A DNA stretch of 64,000 nucleotides from Osmia lignaria lignaria. Lineage: Eukaryota > Arthropoda > Insecta > Hymenoptera > Megachilidae. Positions 1-13,592 of the stretch are shown piece by piece. Positions within the stretch are counted from its first letter, which is position 1. Each line of letters begins with the position of its first letter. The stretch spans positions 9,823,501 through 9,887,500 of the forward strand of contig NC_135033.1 in NCBI RefSeq assembly GCF_051020975.1, in the 5' to 3' direction. Both the position numbers and the translations under genes were made by a program. Below the pieces are notes generated by a model. That model had not been told where the DNA came from, did not search any database, and was given only the letters and a program-made list of their open reading frames with translations.

Positions 1-1492
1 TCGTCAAAGTATTTATCATTATCTACACCTGGTACTAAACACTTGCTTCTTAACTTATTGATTGCACTTGTTGTTACACAACCTTTACTAACTTTTTTTC
101 GTATCTCTTTCTCCCAAATTGGGCTTGAATTTGCATTTGTAGGAGGCACTGGCATCATTTCAATTGCCTGTACATCTCTCTGCACTTTAATTCTTTTCTG
201 AGGCAGGTGAAATCTTGGATCTAAGACTGTAAAACCAAGAACAATATTTGGTGGCAACTGACTAGGAGACTGTAATGTTTTCAATACATCCCATAATTGT
301 CTTTGAATTTTTAAATACTCGATATTTTCTTGATTTTCATAATATTCAATGTGCCATGACTTATTAGGTTCTTGAATTTCTTCTTCATAATCCATTTGGT
401 CTTTCTCAGTTTCTATCACATTTTCATAATTTTTTGCAGAAAATAAACCTTTATCGAATCTCGGTAAATGAAGAGCATTTGTTAGAACGCTGATCGTCAG
501 CGGACCGTAAAATCGAAATCGATTTAAAGTATTTTTATGAATACTCATATTACAATTCTGCTCGTTAAAATAATCATTTTCAGTTTCGTTTGATTTAAAT
601 TCGAAACTGCATATAATTTCGGCAACAAAATCATCAAGAAAAGACGGATGGACCCAGATCCAAATTGTTCTCGAATTAGATTGATTCGATCTCCATAAAA
701 AGTGTACATGACCAATTGGAAATCTAGGATAACCATTTTTTTTAAAAAACATTACAGTGCCTTCTCGAACACCAGTGATAAAAATTTTCGCGGCAAATGT
801 TAATTCGTACGGGTTGCAATGACTTCTTAAGGTATCCTTTAACATTTCCTCTGGACCATTTATTTCAATACACGTATAATAAGAAATATCTTGCATCAAG
901 CAGTGCTTAGCAACAGCACGGTAATTGGCCTTAAAACATTTATCATTTGCATAGCTCGCGATTCTGTAGCCCCATTTTTCTGTCATATGAAAACGTTTGG
1001 CATGCCAAATGTGAGTCTCCAGCCAAATTTTGCTTCGTTGTCTTCGATTGTACTCCGATAATAAGTTGCGAGGTCGTCTACGATATTTACGCGACGGCCT
1101 TTTAATTTTGGGCGGCAATCCGGATTTAATCATTTGATTCAAATGTGCCTCCCTTAATCTGCGCGGTAACCGTTTTACGTTATGAGACATAATGCGCCTG
1201 CGCATGTAGACGGGAAGCTTTTGAAAAACCAGTTTCGTTTGTTGAGGATTTTCTGCAAATAAATAATTTTAATTCGACGGTATATACTCGAACGTATGGT
1301 AATTGACAACTAATGGTAGAAATTCTTGAAATTAGTTTACGTTTTAATAACAATATCACGCGACATACCTATAGAATATGTCATTGCGGCGATTTCACTA
1401 GCTCTGGAGGAAACGAGTTTCATAATGTGTACCTGAGTTGGTAGTTTTTCAGAACCACCTAAAAATTCATCGAATTGCTCTTTTCCCGCCAT
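1..1492 (-). CDS. POP1: Ribonuclease P/MRP protein subunit POP1, N-terminal part
   Basis: POP1 is the largest protein subunit of nuclear RNase P and RNase MRP, which trim the 5' ends of pre-tRNAs and process pre-rRNA in the nucleus and nucleolus. Two exons are visible: 1492-1369, with ATG at 1492-1490, and 1252 down to the window edge. The 116-bp intron has a GTATGT donor and a TTTGCAG acceptor, and the split Glu codon rejoins in frame. About 458 residues are readable, and the rest lies left of base 1. The highly basic family hallmark RRIMSHNVKRLPRRLR falls at about residues 60-75, and the diagnostic WHAKRF at about 124-129. The conserved segment CLMQDISYYTCIEINGPEE follows. The later POPLD domain is outside the window. 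The frame is open throughout, so there is no sign of decay. The gene diverges from Pka-R2 and may share its promoter region. Identity rests on recalled family motifs. Confidence 0.92.
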
Positions 1493-2556
1493 TTTTTGTA
1501 TTGAGCGTTTATCTTTGTTTACACTGAGTTAACCAAATATTCGTGAACCTATTGTTCCCAAGGAATAAACGTCAATATATCAGATTGACATTAAAATACT
1601 ATCGAGGATTATCTGCAGTGAGTACCGAAATAATCGTTACAAATAAACTCTACGTTATTTAACACTACTTCTATTTTTCACGCAGAAAGTTGCACGTGTT
1701 AACTAGAAGCATGGCTAAAAATATCTCTCTTTGAACACAGAATCGCTTACGAAATCCAAATTTAGCAGAAATTGGTTCGTACAAATATCTGTAGGGGGCG
1801 TTGCGCAACAATGAGAATTAGACTTAAGGACAAGGAAATAGAAATAATTACTCGTCAAACCGTATACACAACACGCGTTCAACTGTGTTACAATCGAAAT
1901 GTTCGTTACCCAATAAGAGAACTGTTGCACAGAGCGATATATCAAATAGTAAAAGTTTCATTGGTTAAATGAATTCTGTATATAAATATAATTTTTAAAA
2001 GTCGTACAATCGTATAATCGCGACATAGAATCGAATATTGATCAAGAATTCATGTAATTGCATTCGTTGCAATAATATGAAATTTGCCTGGGGCTTAGCA
2101 ATGAAACATCTATCGTGATCCTTCTGCTAACGTTAAGACCCGCGCCTTGAAATAGTCGCCATCTTTGCGACTGGGTCGCATCCCTGAATTTGGCCCGTCG
2201 TATGTTACGCGCAGCTTTATGTAGTGTCGGAGAAAAAAATCGTTGAAAGTTGATGACGAAAGGGGGCAAAACGATTCGGCAAAACCGGATAAGCGTTTAA
2301 GCTGTGCCGAGAGTGTAGCCCAGCGCGAAAGTGGGTGGAACGCGTGGGGCTTACGTTCTCTTGGCCTCTCGCTACGGTACGTGATAGAAATTTCGGTATT
2401 TGACAAGTGACACATCGAATCGTATCTAACGTCGTACCCGCGGCGATACAATTAGACTTTAGTTTCGAATTCATTGCCAAGCCTGTTACCGGCGTGTATG
2501 CCATTGTAGTGTGCGGTGTTTGAACAATTTTTTTTTCGTCGGTGTATAAGAAAAAA
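1493..2556. promoter_or_regulatory. Shared 5' region between divergent POP1 and Pka-R2
   Basis: This stretch of about 1.06 kb separates the POP1 and Pka-R2 start codons and should hold both promoters and 5' UTRs. I see no clear TATA box. The part nearest Pka-R2 (about 2100-2520) is richer in CpG than the part nearest POP1. Short open frames here (for example 1772-1972 plus and 2110-2504 minus) overlap on opposite strands and look like chance. Start sites cannot be placed by eye. Confidence 0.5.
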
Positions 2557-3146
2557 ATGAGTTGTCAACGTAACGCTGGCAAGATTACAGTGCCAGACGA
2601 GCTACGGGACATTCTGTTGGAGTTCACGATTAGCTATCTGTTGGAGCAACCAGTGGATATTATCGACTATGCCGTAGGTTTTTTCACGCAACTTCGGGAA
2701 AGCCGTCAAACTCAGATAATTCCGGCCCCTGCGCAGACCTGCTCTTCTACGCCGGACGAGTCCGTCGATGAAGGTAAGCCAGCGAATTTTCATTCGGGAT
2801 GCGACTTCCCATCGCGTCCAGTATTCCTCTGGTACCCGTGCGATATACCTTACGTTTTATGATTTTTACCGCGCTTTAGCGACAATCTATCAACTTCCGA
2901 AACTTTACTACAACTTTTGTGTCAGAAATATCAGCGGTGTGTTCAGTGATTCTTGTGTGACTTTGTGAAAAATTTGCATACGCATTATATCAAATGGAAA
3001 CCGGTATGCGTTGAAACCGTGTTGGATCAAAGTTTTTCTATCGAATTTCAAATTTAAAAATTTCAAATTTATTTTCTTTCCAATTACTGTCGCGTGTAAT
3101 CTATGATTCGTTGGAATATTTTTAGAACTTGTACCTTGAAGATAAA

Positions 3147-3177
<31 letters not shown>

Positions 3178-6100
3178 GAAAAAACAGCCCGTCCAGTTTT
3201 ACATTTTACAATTATACACTGAAATTTATTTCGTTCCTTACAGAACCGCCGATCGGAAGGTTCGCGACCAGAAGGAAGAGTGTGTTCGCCGAAGCTTACA
3301 ATCCTGAAGAAGACGAAGAAGACGATGGAGTCAAGGTGCGTTAATTTCTTCCTTTCTAAATTCCTGTTGTTTGTTTCTTCATTGTTTTCAGTGACATTCG
3401 TTTTTCATTCCCCTACATTCCTTATTATACTTTTTCGGCACATTACGCAAGGAACCGTGTTGTCGATAGTATATCCTCGTGCCATATCGAATCGATAATC
3501 GATTGATTCAGTTTTAATCGGACCACACGGCAAGAATCGACCACGATGCGGAGGACGATTCAAAGAGCGCTTGCTTTAGGGTCTTTCAGAGTTAAATACG
3601 TTCGAGTATTGGAGGGATCGAAAAAATCCCTTTACTCCGGTATATCGGAACAGTACAAGGGATAGGGTTTAACTAAACGGGTTTCACGTATGATTCTATC
3701 CATCTGTACACACATGTATACGTACACAGGACAGACACGTGGACGGAGCGTATAAAAGCTAAATATGGATGCTTTATGACTCGTTCGAATAATAACAGAA
3801 CGAGTGGATGGATCGCTCGAGAAAGAAACCGCACGTGGTTCCCAGAAGACGTTACCGTTTCGACTGAGGCCAGTATTTTATATCCTCTGAATATACCCGT
3901 GACGATCACCGTATATATCGTTCCTGAAATATAGAATGTAACTTTTTCTTTTTTTTTTTCCCATCGAAACACCGTACTCAGGCTGTGCGGGTGACGAAAC
4001 GAGATGATTTACTTTGCTCGGCGATGCGAGCGATGTACCTTTGTGACGTCAGAGCGCGTGTTCGATAACCTGGTACCGACGTGACTTACATATGTATCTC
4101 ATATACGTACGTACACGTGAACGTGTGTTCGTAAATGGTGAGAGACGGCAAGAAAGAGGGAGACGGGTAAGGCCGTCAGATCGGGATCGTACTGCTCGAA
4201 AGCATTTCAAAAGGCAGCGTTGGATCTCGATTATCGGGAACCTGAGGCTGTTCAAATTGATCGAAGAAGCATCCGAACGTACCGGGTGATCCAACGGAAA
4301 CCGGGGAAAATGATATGCAAGAGAGTCGTATATAGACGTTCTTTCAAGCAGAATCACGCAATATGTTCCTCTGTACGCGTAGATGCACACGCATACGTAG
4401 AAGGTAGCCGATTTGATTATTCCTTGTGTAAAAACGTGATACGCAGCTTAAAATAGTTAGAGGGTCATTTACTCGAACGACTTAATTGCTCAACAAGGTA
4501 CAACAAAAGTTCCATCATGCGAGAAACGTTAAATTCATCATTTTTCTTTCTAGTCATAGCGTTTGATTTATCGATAGCAAATTCCTGCTAGAGTAAGTTA
4601 CATATTTTCGTTTTCATTATTCATAATTGACCATTCTGTTTTTAGTGGACGTTTAGTTGTAACGTTTATCTTGTTCCGTTTGATGACCCAGCTCGAAAAT
4701 CTACTTCTGCTAAGGTTTTCAATTTCCATCCTGTTTCAATCTGAGTAATTAGATAACGTCACCCAACACTCGGAGCAGGGTCTGTGTTTTAAGTTTGTCG
4801 TTTCATCTTCAACAAAACTTTAACTCTCTACGCTGTGATTTTGCAAACTAGATACACCGAGAAACTTTGTGAAATCGTTAATTGCACGCGTTCAAACTGG
4901 CGTTCAACATTATCTCGCTATTAGGATGCAGATGAATCAATTGAAGCGCTACTTCTTACTAGGAGAACACGTAACAGCCGTGTTGTAGATCAGCAAAGAA
5001 CTCGTTACTTTTGCAATACATAGTAACAGGTGTTCGACGAGGCAAACAAAGCAAGCTAATGGTTGAAACCCGAAGCCTCTTCTAGAGATAAAGGAAAAAA
5101 GGAAAAACAGAGCTACGATAAAAACAATGAAAGATCGATTGACGTTTTTTAAAACTGGCCAGCGCCGCCGTCCGAATGAAAAGGTCAGAGAACACGAAAC
5201 GAAACACGATTTAGATTTGTTTATCCTCGGTTTGAATTTCTAAAAAAAGCCGATCGAGGATGCAGAACATCTGTGGCCGAGCAATAATAGTAACCTTCGA
5301 CGTATCGTTTCCTATGAACATCGATAGTACCCTTCAAGCTAGAAGATAATCTAAACTCGTACCACCATAATAATTCAACGGGGAGTCGTCACATTTTATT
5401 TTTCTCACTGTCGTATCGGCTGCTGGTAAACGAAACGTAAGATCGTTAGAGCTCGATTTTTCTTCCTTTTTTTTTTTTTTTAAACTTACCGTACTGTGCA
5501 ATTTACCCACGCGTATCTAATGGAAAACCCTTTCTTTTTATAACGGACACGTATATTCAGGCCTAGCGTTATCGATCGATCATGCTGCAATTAAGTTATA
5601 ATATCGATGCGTGCCGTGTGACGATCGTAATTTCTGAACAATCCACGCGGCCACTTTGAGCGAGCGTGTTTATACACTCAATTATTCCCCGTTTGTTAGT
5701 CGGTAATTGGAAAAAGGGAAAAGACCAAGACGGTACATGCGTATTAATTAGACGATAAACAATGAATTGGTGAGAGTTTTATTAGAACAGTTACACTCGA
5801 AATATTTCTGTTACATAAATACATAAAACTTTGATCCCGTTTTGTATGACTAACGACGATTCATTGGTTGCAGATGGTGCATCCGAAGAGCGACGAGCAA
5901 CGACAGAGGCTCAGCGAGAGTGTCAAGAATATTCTTCTGTTTCGGGCCCTAGACGAGGTAAGTTAAACATAGTACGCACTCGTGCACCTACGTACAGATG
6001 TTCGTGCGTAATCAAAATAGGAATACAGTGCGACCAGGGTTCGCGCCAACTCGTGGAAATGCCAATACGTGTAATCTGCTCAACCTGAGATCTAAACTAG

Positions 6101-8743
6101 CGATCGTCTCAAGTGTCTTACAAGTAGATTCAGACATTCGCACTCTATAAATATTTTGAGAAAAGCCGTACGTTTAAGTAGACCCAAATTTAAACGCGAT
6201 AGATTAAAACCTTTTACGAGTGCTTTGAACTCTATCAAGTGAAACATGGGTATTGAGATTCATTTGAATTTCTAACTATTTACATATTGGACTGCATCCC
6301 GTCGCTAGTTCAGATGCTTGGGAAGAGGAGGCCAAGTTACACCGAGGACAAATATAAACCTGTAACGATGGTGTCACTCTTCCCGGCGGCGGTTACTTTT
6401 AATTTCTCTTGGAGATCGTTCAATTCCTCGTTAACTATCGCGGGGTATGGAACGTTTACCGCTTTTAAATCATATACCAGGATATCCCGTGTCTAACTGG
6501 GACGCTGGCTGTAGCTTTGAAACGATTAGAAATAGAAAAGAACGTCACGAGGCAAACGGCCTTAGATTCTTTGCATTTCTATGCTGCGCTTTTCAAATGT
6601 TCGCTTTAAAAGGTATTTTTAATGTATCGTATCCTTGGATACTTTTGTCCTGGTTATACAATGTATTTTATCTATGCGATAATTAGAAAAGGAATACATT
6701 TATTCCAATGCTTAACTAAAAAAATGAAGATTTACGCATTCATAGTTTTGAGATAAAGATTACGATATAATGCACATGTATAATTTAAAAGGAAAAAAAA
6801 AAAAATAAAAAAATGTTACGAGTCCATTGGACTCACCTTGACCGGATATGAGTTAAGATACGACTCGAAGCCGAGAACGGTGAATATCAAGCGAGTTGAA
6901 AATTACGGGACAATTATCGTCGTTGTTCTCTAATATTAGAAAACAGAATAGAAGTTTGCTAGTCATGAAATATTCAAGTCACGCATACACACGCATCGCG
7001 CGAATTCTTTTGCAGGAACAAATGGCGGACGTGCTGGACGCGATGTTCGAGAAGAGCGTACAGCCGGGAGAATACATTATCCGGCAAGGTGATGACGGTG
7101 ACAACTTCTACGTCATCGAAAGGTAAAATATTCCTGGTTGGTCGTTTAATTTCCATCGGACGCGTTGAACGCAGCGGCGAATTAGACCTCGGTGTCTTGA
7201 TTACGCGGTATAATAAAAAATTATTAATTGGAGATGCAGTTCTTCAATTTAATTTGTTAATTTATCCTCTCGTATTATCGATATAACGTCCAATGGTAAC
7301 CAATAATTCCCACGGCATTCGAAGTATCAATTAATTTCATTGAACAAAGCGAGAGACGGGAGAACAAAGCGATGAAACTCGCTCATGGGAAACAATTGGG
7401 ATGATTCAATGGTCGTCGTTGTTGGTTTCAGAGGAAAGTTCGAGGTGTACGTTAAGGATCAATCGGGCGCAAAATCCATGATACACACGTACGATGATCG
7501 TGGTGCTTTTGGTGAACTGGCACTTCTCTACAATATGCCAAGAGCAGCTAGTATCAAGGCCATCACGTCCGGTACATTATGGGCTATGGACAGACACACC
7601 TTCCGGCGTATTCTTCTCAAGTCAGCCTACAAGAAGCGTAAGATGTACGAGGATCTTATCAACAAGGTCCCGATGCTTAAATCCCTCGAGGCAAGTTTTT
7701 TGCAAATAAACCCAACAGAATGAATTGCTTTTGTTTAAACTGTAACTTTGATGGTATTGATTTTCGGATTTTCTTTTATCATCAGTCGTACGAACGCATG
7801 AATCTGGCGGATGCTCTGCTACCGAAACAGTACTCAGACGGTGAACAAATAATTAAACAGGGTGACACGGCCGATGGGATGTACTTCGTCGAAGACGGCG
7901 TCGTCAGGATCACCATACTCGGTGATTTCGGTCGCGAGATCGAGGTACGTTAACTTATTCGTTTTTCATTTTCCATCGCGTAATGTAATTGCGACGATAA
8001 TCGACCTACATAGCTCGGTACGGTGAGACTGGTACGATGGCTGCCAGGAGACTAGCACTTTAATTACATTGTCAATTGTATAGATGTCATTTGGTATTCT
8101 ATTTGATGCCGCAGATTAACAGAGTTCCCGCTGGTGGTTATTTGGGCGAATTAGCGCTCGTGACACACAAACCTCGCGCTGCTTCGGCCTACGCTGTGGG
8201 CGACATAAAGCTGGCCTGTAAGTTTTTTCCTTATCTCCACCCTCGCTCGAGCGTAAGCTTAAAGAAATATTAAGACAAGAAGTAGCCAAATTTAGACGAA
8301 TTACCGCAGAAGTTCTATACATTGGTAAACGTATCTCCAATATTCTAAATGCCAACGAAATTACCTTTTGTTGAACTTTGAGCTAGCGTGGGCGAAAAAT
8401 TGGTCGAGGACCCCTACGTGGTTTGGATTTAGAAGACCTTTATAGATTGAATTTCTGCGGTAACTTGATACTATCAATTTGTCTCTATATTTTGTAATAC
8501 AATCAACGTTGAAACGTTAGAAATTTCTCTACTGAATAGATCGTTAGAGATACGCGAGGCAATTGATTATCAGGTCACGAGACACATGATTTTTCTAAAA
8601 TAACTTTTTCAGTTTTGGACGTTGAAGCTTTCGAACGCCTACTTGGGCCTTGCATGGAGCTTATGAAGCGTAATTTCGACGATTACGAGGATCAGCTAGT
8701 CAAAATCTTTGGCAGCAAGGCTAATATTACCGATATCCGATGA
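2557..8743 (+). CDS. Pka-R2: cAMP-dependent protein kinase type II regulatory subunit, complete, 8 exons
   Basis: This subunit holds the PKA catalytic subunit inactive until cAMP binds, and docks the holoenzyme to A-kinase anchoring proteins. Exons: 2557-2773, 3244-3335, 5874-5957, 7016-7122, 7432-7690, 7786-7944, 8115-8217 and 8613-8743. They join in phase to 383 aa, the usual RII length. Residues 1-44 are the dimerisation/docking domain. RRKSV at 82-86 is the inhibitor site; Ser85 makes it an autophosphorylatable substrate, which marks type II rather than type I. It is followed by an acidic run. Cyclic-nucleotide domain A carries FGELALLYNMPRAA (Glu195, Arg204) and domain B carries YLGELALVTHKPRAAS (Glu318, Arg327), the cAMP-phosphate contacts. 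The C terminus VKIFGSKANITDIR matches recalled fly RII closely. The start is the ATG at 2557; a GTG at 2542 lies upstream in frame but is not expected to be used. Intron 5 uses a GC donor, and intron 2 is 2.5 kb. No broken residue is seen. Confidence 0.97.
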
Positions 8744-8957
8744 ACTGTTAGCCGACAGTGATACGTTGCACTGCTGTACTAAAGGTAGACAACAATCTTT
8801 CGTACAGTCATGTAAAATGAGCACAAACTTGTACCACCCACTTTATGAATCTCATCCGCATGTTTTCAAGCATCATCTCGAGTCGACTTTCGTAATGACT
8901 GTTCACTTAGACGTGTACCAGTAAGAATCGTCGTTAATAGTTACCAAGTTTGTACCT

Positions 8958-8959
<2 letters not shown>

Positions 8960-8994
<35 letters not shown>

Positions 8995-9003
8995 ACACAC
9001 ATA
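8960..9003. repeat. (CA)n microsatellite
   Basis: Nearly uninterrupted AC dinucleotides, with a few AT interruptions at the distal end, lie in the probable Pka-R2 3' UTR. Confidence 0.95.
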
Positions 9004-10058
9004 CATAAATACACAAACAAAACACAAACACACGAAAAAAAAAAAAGCTCGAAAAAGAAACAAAACTGTAGGCATCTCGATTGTTCGTGTCTGCATCACA
9101 GTACTGAAGTGAACTCTCTTAAGACTGCATCGGATCAAGAAGTATTAGCTTATCTTGTCGTGTGCTCGAAACGTTAACAAGATAGAAGTCTGAGTATTAA
9201 GTAAGATTTTCATTGAATCATAGAAAATGAAAGATATAAAAAACGAAGAACAGAGAATGGAAATACTCGAAGTGATGGCAACGTATCACCAGATTCCTCG
9301 CACACAGTTCTCAGACGATGTACCTTTCAACGTCATTCTTTATTCTTATACTTGACACCTCTTGGGAGCTGTTGTTTCAATCTTAAGGATCGGATTGATT
9401 ATAATTATTTCGATAATCGCTTCGACGATCGTTCACGATCCCATCGAAGATGATCAAGATACTGCTCAAGTGTCTTGCGTTACATTCTCTTCACCAAGTA
9501 GAAGGAGAATTTTTATTGATAGCTTATCGTCGAACTATTAGCTTAGTTATGAAAAAAAAGAAATGTTAACATGGAAATACACTGGATAAACAAAAAAAAT
9601 AATAGTAATAATTCTTGGTCACCGGTGTATTTCCACGAATCACAGCTATAAAGCTGTGCTAGAAAGATTGAAATATTTAACAAAAAAAGGCAAAGAGCAC
9701 AACAGGCAAGTTAGAGCAATTACTTAGTACCTATGATACTGCAATTTTTTAAACGTGGGAAACAGTAATTATTTTCTATAAAGAACGTACAAGCATTTAT
9801 GTTCATCCTTCGGTGAGAAAGGTGGTGGAGGGAAAGGAGGATATCGTTTGAAAACACTTTCGATATTTCCGTGTAACAATTTCTCGGTTGAAAGTATCTC
9901 TCTGTCATTACATTTAACAGAACGATTTTCCTAATTCCCATGTTCCTAGTTTAATCAGTTTTTGCTCTTTGCATCGATCAGAGAAAAAAAGAAAGTATTA
10001 CGAGACATGCATCAGTCGTGTGTGGCGCACAATACAACAAAGATTTATTTAATTGTTC

Positions 10059-10059
10059 A

Positions 10060-10091
<32 letters not shown>
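10059..10091. repeat. (TA)n microsatellite
   Basis: A run of alternating AT of about 30 bases in the stretch downstream of Pka-R2. Confidence 0.9.
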
Positions 10092-11785
10092 GATGTATAC
10101 GCGCATCATTATAATATCTATCTGTGCGTATATTATCTATATTTGTTATCGCTTACTATCGTTTGTTACGATTCGAAATAGAATGCTTGCTGTGTAGCGC
10201 ACATCGTCGTATTTTTTCAATCGCGAAACTATATATTATACTTATTTTCTTTCTTTTTTTCATTTTCAATAGAAAAAAAAAATGCCAATCATATCATCGA
10301 TAACACGCTTTACTTATCGTTTACAACATTCGCAGTTACGTAATTTGCGTGAACGAATTGGTTTATTTTCCAAATTTTTGTCCCATTATCGCGGAAAGCA
10401 AAAAAGTATAAAGAAACACTAATTAATTGAACCAGCTATCTTCTCATTGTAGACTCGAATGCGCAACCATATGTTTTCACGTGATTATATTGTACAATTA
10501 TAATAGACACCTGGTGTTGCGATCGATCGCAAGGTGCTAAACGAAACAAACAAATAAGAACCACGTTTTTTCTAATTCCGTCGTATTTTTATCTATCAAG
10601 ATCTTTATACTCGCTGTATACTAATTAAAAGGAGAGAAAAAAAGCACATTATACGACAGTGTAAAAGAGATGGGTGAGCATTCTGGTCTTCAACCTGTTC
10701 ATGTGTGTCTTATTGGTGAATCCTGTTAACGAATATCGACCAAAAAGAAACCTATGAACCTATTTTTGTTACGCGTCTATGGTACACGTTATACATGTAT
10801 AATATACGTCTGGCATCGTGATAAAAAGCAGTTTCAAACTAATTTAAACGTTGTGCGAACAAGTGCGTGTTGCTAGTCACTTTTTTAACGACCGTCGTGT
10901 TTTCTTCTCGCGATACGGTCGTACGTGTAATTTTTATTATTAACTACGAAAGAAAGAAAGAAAAGAAAAAAATATATATGCTATGTATTCATCGTGCGAC
11001 TGAAACTCACTTATATAAGTGGTCAACTTTCCAAATAATATCACAATCACAGGAGAGAAGGAGGAGAAGACTAGCGTATCGAAAGCAAAGAGAGCGAACG
11101 TATTCCGCGTCGTCGAGCCATTGTTTTTGAACGATTATATGTTCCAGTTCCTTTTCTTTTGTCAACGAATGTATTATTTAAGATTATATCGTTGCAACCT
11201 CGTTGAGTAATATTCTATCGAACGTACGTGCCATTCTGTTAAATTTCTCTCGAGTTTAACGAACCCTTTAACCGTGTTTCTTAGTCTTCCACCGTGTCTC
11301 CAGGCTGTGATATTATTTTCGGCGGTGTATCTCATTCCTTTCATCTTAAGTCTATATTTGCGCTGAAAAGACGTCTCCTCTCGTCGCGGCAGCTTCCAAA
11401 CGAACAGAAACAGCAGATTAGAAGGAAGAGAGAAATAAAAAGAGAATTTAGAAAAATTGTATCGTCGTATTCAGGAATTATCTCGACCAAACTTCAACCC
11501 TCGGACGGTGGCGAATGAAAGTTTAATTTAACATAATTCTAAATTTTAAATCGCCTTTGTTTAAAAATCTCCTCTAATTCTATTCGGGGGTACCCTTGCC
11601 CATGGGTCCCGAGGTCTGGGTCACAATTGATCCGGCTCCGCCACTCGAGGGTCGATCGTTGATTGCATCGTTAATGAAAGGTGATTAGAAGTTCCGATCG
11701 CGTTAACGTGTCGAGTAGATAGGAAAAAATAATCGGGCAATTATCAAGAAAAACATACATGTATATTGCACACTGAATTGAAAAG

Positions 11786-11916
11786 TGTACAGGGTATTTT
11801 GTAACACATGGGACAAAAAAAAAATTAAAAAAAAAAAAAAAAAAAAAGAAATAATAAAATATGATTTGTTGTACACCATTGAAATGGGTCGCAGCTGGTA
11901 CAAAACACCCTGTACA
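11786..11916. mobile_element. Small TIR element (MITE-like)
   Basis: The left end reads TGTACAGGGTATTTTGTAAC. The reverse complement of the right end reads TGTACAGGGTGTTTTGTACC, so the 131-bp segment is bounded by imperfect terminal inverted repeats of about 20 bp. The centre is A-rich and has no coding capacity. This fits a non-autonomous MITE-type insertion. The superfamily is not determined and no target-site duplication was confirmed. Confidence 0.55.
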
Positions 11917-13198
11917 TTTAAACAAAAGTACTTATCTGTGCGGAGGCGACAGATTCAATGAATTAAATGTATAAACGCTTAATTAGAGTCGGCCCGATTC
12001 AACTTTACTATGTGTGTATCTAATAGTGTGGTCTGTCTCTCTCCTATGTGTCGCTCTTGTGTGCGTGTATGTGTGTATGCGACGACCGAGCCAGTAATTT
12101 ATTATACTTGATTTGCATGAACCGTCGTCCTGTTTCGTGTCGTTGTCATTGAAGGTAATCGAGCGGTAGATGTAACAACTGATCCAAAAGCGCGTTGCGA
12201 ATGAATGTTACATAATTTGTAATAGGTACACTTCAAGTGTGTGCCATCGGTTCCTTTATTCGTGTTATGCTCGTTTGAAGCGTGCCAGGTTGCTTCAAAT
12301 CGACGCGATTCCATATCTATCGTCACCAGTCTAGTCGAAATCGCATCACGAGTAGAACACCATTCCCCTCGCGTACAATTTCCAGGTGTATTACTATCGA
12401 ACATCCGTTCCAGATAAACTCATTCTTGCACGTATCTAAGTGTAACAGTCTCTTGGCGTTGGACCAAGTATCTTTAGAAGAAAAAAAAAATGAAAAAAGG
12501 AAGCTCGTGACTATTTTCCTAGCGCTTTTCTCTCCCTTTCTCATACGAATCCTTCTCGTGTTATCTCTAGTTCTGTGGGGGAAAAAAAAAATTTTTTTGA
12601 AAAATCATTCGCCTTACTACACGCGGTGATTCCACGCGTATCAAACGTGCTCACGATCGTCTGTGCGTATGTGTATGTGTGTGTATAAAATAATAAGTTA
12701 AAGATGTAAATTTCACCGTCTCGTTGTCGCCACCCACGCGACCCCATTGTCCGTGCAAGAACTTCCTATCAAATATAATAGCCTTAACGTTTGCATCAGT
12801 CAAAAATCTTCGAACTCTTGACCGGTGAATACACTAAAAGCAATACGAGTAATTCGACTCGATTGCGTATCGACAATCGTCCTCTATCATCGTCAAGTAA
12901 CTCTCTTGATGAACACAATTGTCTGTATAGTTTCGTGCAACTTAGGTTTGCTTTAAAGAAAAGCGTAAAAGAAGGAATTTGTTCATATTCTTTGTCTGCA
13001 AAGACAGGAGGTTCCATGTAAGGCGCTCCTCAGGTTCTCCAAGGATCGAGAAGCCTACGTTGCACCTGGGTGCATAACAACCGAATGAAATATTTTATTT
13101 TTAATTGTAGAAATTATTAAGGTGCTTTCGTTGAAGTATATGTTGATTTTTGTATGCGTGAAAATGATGTCACTGCAATTGCACTTGGTATTTATTGA

Positions 13199-13236
13199 GG
13201 AGAGAGAGAGAGAGAGAGAGAGAGAAAGAAAGAAAA
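13199..13236. repeat. (GA)n microsatellite
   Basis: GA dinucleotide run grading into GAAA units. Confidence 0.9.
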
Positions 13237-13543
13237 TGTCTACTAGTAAAAAGATCACGATATTCGATGATATGCTAAATAAATTGATCGTACTATTTGC
13301 TGTTTTAAGTTAGCATAATTTTAGTGGTAGTTACTTTTCGTGATCCACATGCACACACATACACACTTCTGCCCTCCCTGTTATATTTTTTGATGCTCAA
13401 ACCGTGATTGTTTTGCATATTCGAGGCGAGCCAATTGTATATCGCTTCCGATGCGCGGTCCACGAGAGATGTGTACGTTTTAAGCTGGATTTAGATTTTA
13501 TACACGTATACGCTTGCGTAAGATCATCTCCGGTTATGCGAGA

Positions 13544-13546
13544 GAA

Positions 13547-13591
<45 letters not shown>
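13544..13591. repeat. (GA)n microsatellite
   Basis: A second GA run, about 350 bp from the first and in the same orientation. Confidence 0.9.

Positions 13592-13592
<1 letters not shown>

Noticed and set aside
1772..1972. 66-codon frame between POP1 and Pka-R2
   Set aside because: Antisense frame 1715-1945 is also open and neither resembles a protein family. The region must carry the divergent promoters.
11575..11660. GC-rich segment with a GGGTACCCTTGCCCATGGGT-like sequence, possible retrotransposon fragment
   Set aside because: Too short to support any coding remnant, and no repeat ends seen.
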